Below, in pieces: positions 8,668 through 12,370 of a stretch of 12,370 nt of DNA. This stretch comes from Euperipatoides rowelli (Eukaryota > Onychophora > Udeonychophora > Euonychophora > Peripatopsidae), in the NCBI GenBank assembly GCA_003024985.2, contig PXIH01S0001841.1; one strand, 5' to 3'. Numbering within the stretch: position 1 is the stretch's first letter; each line of letters opens with the position of its first letter. The notes under the pieces were generated by a model. The model had not been told where the DNA came from and made no database searches. It worked only from the letters and a program-made list of their open reading frames with translations. The position numbers and the translations under genes were made by a program.

Positions 8668-8735
8668 GGGGAGGGGGAGAGGGGCAACCGCCCCTGACAT
8701 CACATTTGGGGGTCAGCAAAATGGACTTTGCGGTT
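8668..8735. repeat. G-rich element fragment (GGGTGGCA...TTTGC family)
   Basis: GC-rich island in AT-rich DNA. It starts with GGGGAGGGGGAGAGGGGCAA and contains 8708-8731 (GGGGGTCAGC, then TGGACTTTGC). The latter resembles the core at 9082-9107 and the left arm at 11002-11025. I read it as a decayed fragment of a small non-autonomous repeat. Its orientation relative to 9081-9144 is unclear, because parts match in both senses. Confidence 0.4.
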
Positions 8736-9080
8736 AAAAAATATACAGTATATGCTGTATTAAGTTTTTGATATTAGGACAACCTCCGCTGGACTATAGT
8801 CATTGTCCGTTATATTTGTATTTGTAAATAAACATGTGTGGTAAAGTGCACTCAACCAAAAATGTAGATAGTTAATATAATAAAGTTGTTCATCTTTAAT
8901 AATATTATAAGCATGAAGTGACAATTAATGTTTATCAAAACGTCCATACAACCAAAAAAATACTTTATCAAAATATTTACAAGAAAATTTTTGTCCTTTT
9001 TGTTACAGAAACATCGAAACAACGAAAGAAAAAAAAAAGTTTATCAAAATGTTTTGCCGGGAAGAACCACCACAAAAATT

Positions 9081-9144
9081 AGGGGTGGCAGAAATCAACT
9101 TTGCCCCCGCCCCCTCCCAACAAAAATGCCTTGATCCACCACTG
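9081..9144. repeat. Non-autonomous element end, possibly hAT-like
   Basis: It contains GGGTGGCAGAAATCAACTTT and then a C-rich run, the same pattern as the left arm at 11002-11025. On the minus strand its end reads CAGTGGTGGATCAAGG (9144-9129), which resembles the terminal repeats of many hAT-type miniature elements (CAGTGGCGGATCC). I found no matching left end and no 8-bp duplication, so this is a partial or old copy and the superfamily is a guess. Confidence 0.4.
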
Positions 9145-10863
9145 ACTTGGAATATCTAAAAATATTGAATGACAGAAATTTTAATTAGTAAAAAGTTTTT
9201 ATACAATAAAAAGCTTTATTTGAACCTTCACATGTAGATCTTTGACGTTTGTTATTCTTTAACAAAATATATAGGCTATAATGTGAATTTTCCAGCAAAG
9301 TCCAAGAAGCTGTTACAGACAGAATGACAGAGTGTTTTAAATTATATATTTATAAAACTCAAAGTACATTAATCTATTGTGAATGAATTCTGGTTATAGT
9401 TATACATTAAGCAGTCTTTGAATTTCCTTTTTATGAAATAAAATATTTATACACTTTCAGTAAATTATATTAAACCTTTAGAAATTGGAAAATAAATTTC
9501 CAAGTTTATGTTTTTTCACTTAATGTTTATTATTGATCTTCTCACTAAAATATTTTATCCGTTTACAAAATTTCCATCATTGAACAAAAGTATTGAGTGA
9601 TTCCTTGTTTATGGTGCAATCAGTCCTTAAATTATATTATGAGTCCGAGTCAATAACTTGTCCAAATTATCTATGAAAAGTTTGGGAAAAGTTATAGAGT
9701 CATAAAATTTAATCATAACCATTATCTCAATTTTTTTTTAAAAAAAAATTATTTAAACGTGGACTTAATTTTATGTTAATTTGTCTTGAAAGAATGACCA
9801 TACTTTTTCATAATGCTATAAATTTTGAGTTTATACTGTAAAATTACTTTATCATTATTAATACCATATTATTTCTGCAGGAATTGCATTAGACTTTCAT
9901 TATCTAGAGTTTATTTTTATTTGATATTTTATTTTCAATGATTTGGAGTTTTATTTTTGCAACTTAAGGGATCATCTGTCTTGAATTTGGCCAATGGCTA
10001 TTATAGCTAAAGCTGTAGCTTTTCTGAGTTAGTTAAATGGAGAGGAAAAGAATTATATGAGAACGTTATGCCACATGGAATAGACATTTTTTTTAGTAGA
10101 AGAATTTAAAGCTTCTTTAATGTTCAATGTGAAAGTAAAAAATCTCATTCATTCTTATTTATATGGTAACTTTAAAGATTTTATGGGATTTTTATATATG
10201 ACCAGTTTTACCCAAAATATTTTCACATAAATAGTTTCATCTCAATTATTTTTTTAGATTCAAACTTGAGTAATAAATTAGCACCTGTTGTTATTTCCTT
10301 TTCTTGAAGAATAATAGAAATCTATTCGTAGGTTTCTTCTTCTTTTGCTAGAAAGACAAAACTGATGAAATAAATTTGAAATAATTTATTAAAAATTTAA
10401 AACAGAAAAAAATATGGCATAGATGGCAGACAGTCTTAAAATCAAGAAGGATGACATTAGAACAGGGCTGACATTAAAGGATACTCAATATTAAAAGAAC
10501 TGCTCAAGTTAGAAATCTTAGGTGATATATGAGCATGAACCTCTGCCTCGGGGAACATATCCATTGTTGAAGATCATAAGTATTGGATATTTTACACCAG
10601 CCTCCTCAAACTTAAGGTTCAAAATCCACCTATGATTGAAGATTAAGTTATTTTTTTATATTAGAAGAGTTTCTGATTGGTTTAAAACTGCATGACAAAC
10701 ATGTTAATCTTGAGTTTTTCTACACATTTGCAGACTAGTAGGCAGGGGCAGGGCCACACCAAAGAATAGGGGTAAATATGGTACCTATGTAGGCATCTTT
10801 CATCTGGGTAAGGGAATGTTAACCAGATCAGAGGTGTAAAATTAACCAGAAATAAATTTTAAG
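9145..10863. other. Long AT-rich stretch without genes
   Basis: No frame reads as protein and I see no RNA gene. A 22-bp perfect palindrome of nine Ts and nine As flanked by AA and TT lies at 9729-9750. A G-rich spot at 10742-10757 (CAGGGGCAGGGCCACA) could be an element terminus but has no partner in the window. Probably intergenic or intronic. Confidence 0.6.
9729..9750. repeat. Perfect A/T palindrome, 22 bp
   Basis: AA, nine T, nine A, TT: fully self-complementary. In DNA this AT-rich it may have arisen by chance. Confidence 0.9.
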
Positions 10864-10976
10864 CTTATTAAAATAAATAATAATAATTGCTATAAAATTT
10901 ACAATTAGCATTTAAAAATCTTCTTAAAATAAATATTAATAAATGTTGTTAAAATTATCAAATAGCATCTTTAAAT
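10864..10976. repeat. Degenerate tandem repeat, unit about 56 bp, two copies
   Basis: 10864-10919 (starting CTTATTAAAATAAATAATAA) and 10920-10976 (starting CTTCTTAAAATAAATATTAA) align along their length and share TTAGCATTT/ATAGCATCTTT near the end. A partial third unit may follow to about 10998. Very AT-rich. Confidence 0.6.
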
Positions 10977-11001
10977 TAAATATTAAAATTAATAATAGAG
11001 T

Positions 11002-11108
11002 GGGTGGCAAGATAATAGATTTTGCCCTGAGTACAAATATACAGTATTTTGATATGACACTTCTGTCAGATTCATTGTCACCCTNGTGCAAATTTTTTAT
11101 TGCCACCT
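11002..11108. mobile_element. Small inverted-repeat (MITE-like) element
   Basis: The left arm 11002-11025 (GGGTGGCAAGATAATAG then ATTTTGC) and the reverse complement of the right arm 11108-11086 (TAGGTGGCAATAAAAAATTT then GCAC) are alike: GGTGGCAA, an A/T-rich middle and TTTGC. The element is about 107 bp, has no coding capacity, and is broken by one n at 11085. A short non-autonomous DNA transposon or a foldback element would look like this. I see no certain target duplication. The left arm shares its pattern with 9082-9107 and 8708-8731. Confidence 0.5.
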
Positions 11109-11671
11109 AACCCCTATTTGTTTTGTGTTTATTTATTTCTCGTTCAATAACACATAACTTGTGAAGCGGCACCATTATCAAAACTTTTTATAATTATAAA
11201 AAATTTACTCACTAATCAAGATTCTATTACATGTAAATAAATAAATAAAATTTCAGATATCAAGCTGTATTGGCTTCACCTTTACATCTTACAAGTTACT
11301 GTAACCATGCTCAAGAGGACACATATATTAGTGGAAGTTTTAAGAACAGAACAAAGTATTAATGGTAGAAAATTAACAATACAGTACCAATAATATGATT
11401 GTAAATGCTTAATTTGGAGGACATATACAATTATATGTAATAACAAAATGGCAGTTTCACGTAACATCTAATATTTAACCTGAATTTTAATTTGAAATAC
11501 AGTTTAGTAGTTATTTTTAACATTAAAAAATCTTAAATAATAACAAACAAAATATAAAGTATTATTATGAATACATGACTAGGAATTAAATGGTTTTATG
11601 AACAATGAAAATAAATAAATGAAGGGAAATACTATTATCACATCTTGTTGGTATGCTTGGCAATCAACACT
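11109..11671. other. AT-rich stretch without genes
   Basis: Contains an (AAAT)n run near 11236-11250. A 61-codon minus-strand frame (11467-11282), rich in L, I, V and Y, has no recognisable family features and no coding support. Nothing else stands out. Confidence 0.6.
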
Positions 11672-11812
11672 GGATTAACCTTTAAAGTTTATAACAATAC
11701 AATAACCTTTGGATTAACATTAAGTTTATATAGCATTGTACTGACCATTAGAGTAATGTTAAGCTATAAGATTGCAGTGACCATTAGATTAATGTTAAGT
11801 TTATAACATTTA
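11672..11812. repeat. Degenerate tandem repeat, unit 36-39 bp, nearly four copies
   Basis: Units start near 11672, 11711, 11750 and 11786, each with a version of GGATTAAC(A/C)TTAAGTTTATA followed by a less conserved half that ends in GACCATT or ACCTT. The last two units (GACCATTAGAGTAATGTTAA and GACCATTAGATTAATGTTAA) are the closest to each other. An old minisatellite without coding potential. Confidence 0.8.
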
Positions 11813-12222
11813 ATTCAAATACATTGTAGAATTTAAAAAAAAATGCAAGCAGAAAATACTAACGGTTATTAGTACTGCCTAGTCTTGAAACATGATATTG
11901 TTCGCAATTTTCTTCCGAAAAAAAAATGTTTTGGCACACCGCCTACTTAGCGATTTTATTTAATTTATTTATGATGATGATTACAAAGTGGACCAGTTTG
12001 CCCATGGTTAAATCATGATTTTTGGTTAATAATGCAGAACAATAAAAATTAATCGACAAAATTTGGTTTATCTTATAGTATTTTATACTGATTTAAATGT
12101 GAAAACCAGTTTTCTCCATCACTCAAGGTTAATAATAAGTAAATCAACATTTAGTTTCGAATAAAAACAACATGTTTTTGCCTTTAACTACAATAGGATA
12201 AAGTCTGCAAACAGATGTTACC
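11813..12222. other. AT-rich stretch; possible 3' UTR of the minus-strand end ORF
   Basis: No coding sequence seen. It lies directly downstream, on the minus strand, of the stop at 12223, so it could include that ORF's 3' UTR or the rest of a mobile element. Confidence 0.5.
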
Positions 12223-12369
12223 TTATTTGAAATGTAAGTTATTTGATTTTAGTCTATTAGCATCTGGAACATCTCTTTTCAGTGTCCAGCAAGAATCTGC
12301 TAACATATTTGGACTCCATTTGCCTTGATACAACTTCTCCTTAGTAGATATGTCTTGATGAAAATACTC
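12223..12369 (-). CDS. C-terminal end of an open frame, probably transposon-linked (partial)
   Basis: On the minus strand 48 codons are open from the window edge to a TAA at 12225-12223. The peptide has a dense, non-repetitive composition, with KLYQGKWSPNMLAD and then SCWTLKRDVPDAN. The pattern G-K-W-x-P-x-M-L-A-D-x-C-W-x-L-x-R-D looks to me like the C-terminal tail found at the end of repeated, transposon-associated proteins in animal genomes, but I cannot name the family from memory and no catalytic residue is inside the window. It is the clearest coding stretch outside the LINE. The upstream part lies beyond the window, so whether the gene is intact cannot be judged. Confidence 0.5.
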   Translation of the reverse strand, partial: EYFHQDISTKEKLYQGKWSPNMLADSCWTLKRDVPDANRLKSNNLHFK

Positions 12370-12370
12370 T

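Noticed and set aside
9281-9384. Possible plus-strand exon after TTTTCCAG
   Set aside because: Two frames are open for similar lengths, neither is recognisable, and there is no donor.
10545-10640. Possible second tRNA-like SINE (GGTTCAAAATCC B-box-like motif near 10616)
   Set aside because: The B-box match is imperfect and no A box lies at the right distance upstream.
10737-10760. G-rich CAGGGGCAGGGCCACA as a transposon terminus
   Set aside because: No inverted partner or target duplication in the window.
1-12370. CRISPR array, operon, riboswitch or other bacterial system
   Set aside because: No regularly spaced repeats, no dense ORFs and no bacterial gene signals. The content is that of an animal genome.

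Overview
This is an AT-rich animal genomic window, and I think an invertebrate one. Reasons: no bacterial-style gene density, long non-coding stretches, a tRNA-derived SINE-like element, inverted-repeat element remnants, and one large decayed non-LTR retrotransposon (LINE). I cannot name the species. I see no complete host gene. The main content is transposable-element debris plus a few exon-like coding fragments.

Layout: 1-764 is unassigned. About 765-960 holds a tRNA-like SINE on the + strand, followed by a strong hairpin (997-1022). 1023-2087 is AT-rich, possibly the 3' UTR of a minus-strand terminal exon at 2088-2213. That exon overlaps a 75-bp segment that is tandemly duplicated around a TA microsatellite. 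2311-7727 is a LINE on the minus strand. It has an ORF1 with two zinc-knuckle-like motifs (7727-6406) and an ORF2 with an APE-type endonuclease (6324-5589), a linker, a reverse transcriptase with a YIDD box, and a C-terminal CCHC tail (to 2311). Its post-RT region and zinc tail look most like the L1/Tx1 group. ORF2 is broken by several frameshifts and stops, so this copy is dead.

The LINE is also scrambled in this assembly. Single n bases at 3616, 4072, 4432 and 5291 separate pieces whose ends are exact duplicates (79 bp and 43 bp). By domain order and these overlaps the pieces run, in LINE sense, 6324-5292, then 4071-3617, then about 4431-4073, then 3615-2311. The piece 4433-5290 does not belong to the body of this copy. 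It carries a second, very short LINE 3' end that also finishes in a TA tract.

7728-12222 is mostly AT-rich sequence without genes. It holds fragments of a G-rich inverted-repeat family (8668-8735, 9081-9144, 11002-11108) and two degenerate tandem repeats. The last 150 bases (12369-12223, minus strand) carry the C-terminal end of a clear open frame that runs out of the window.
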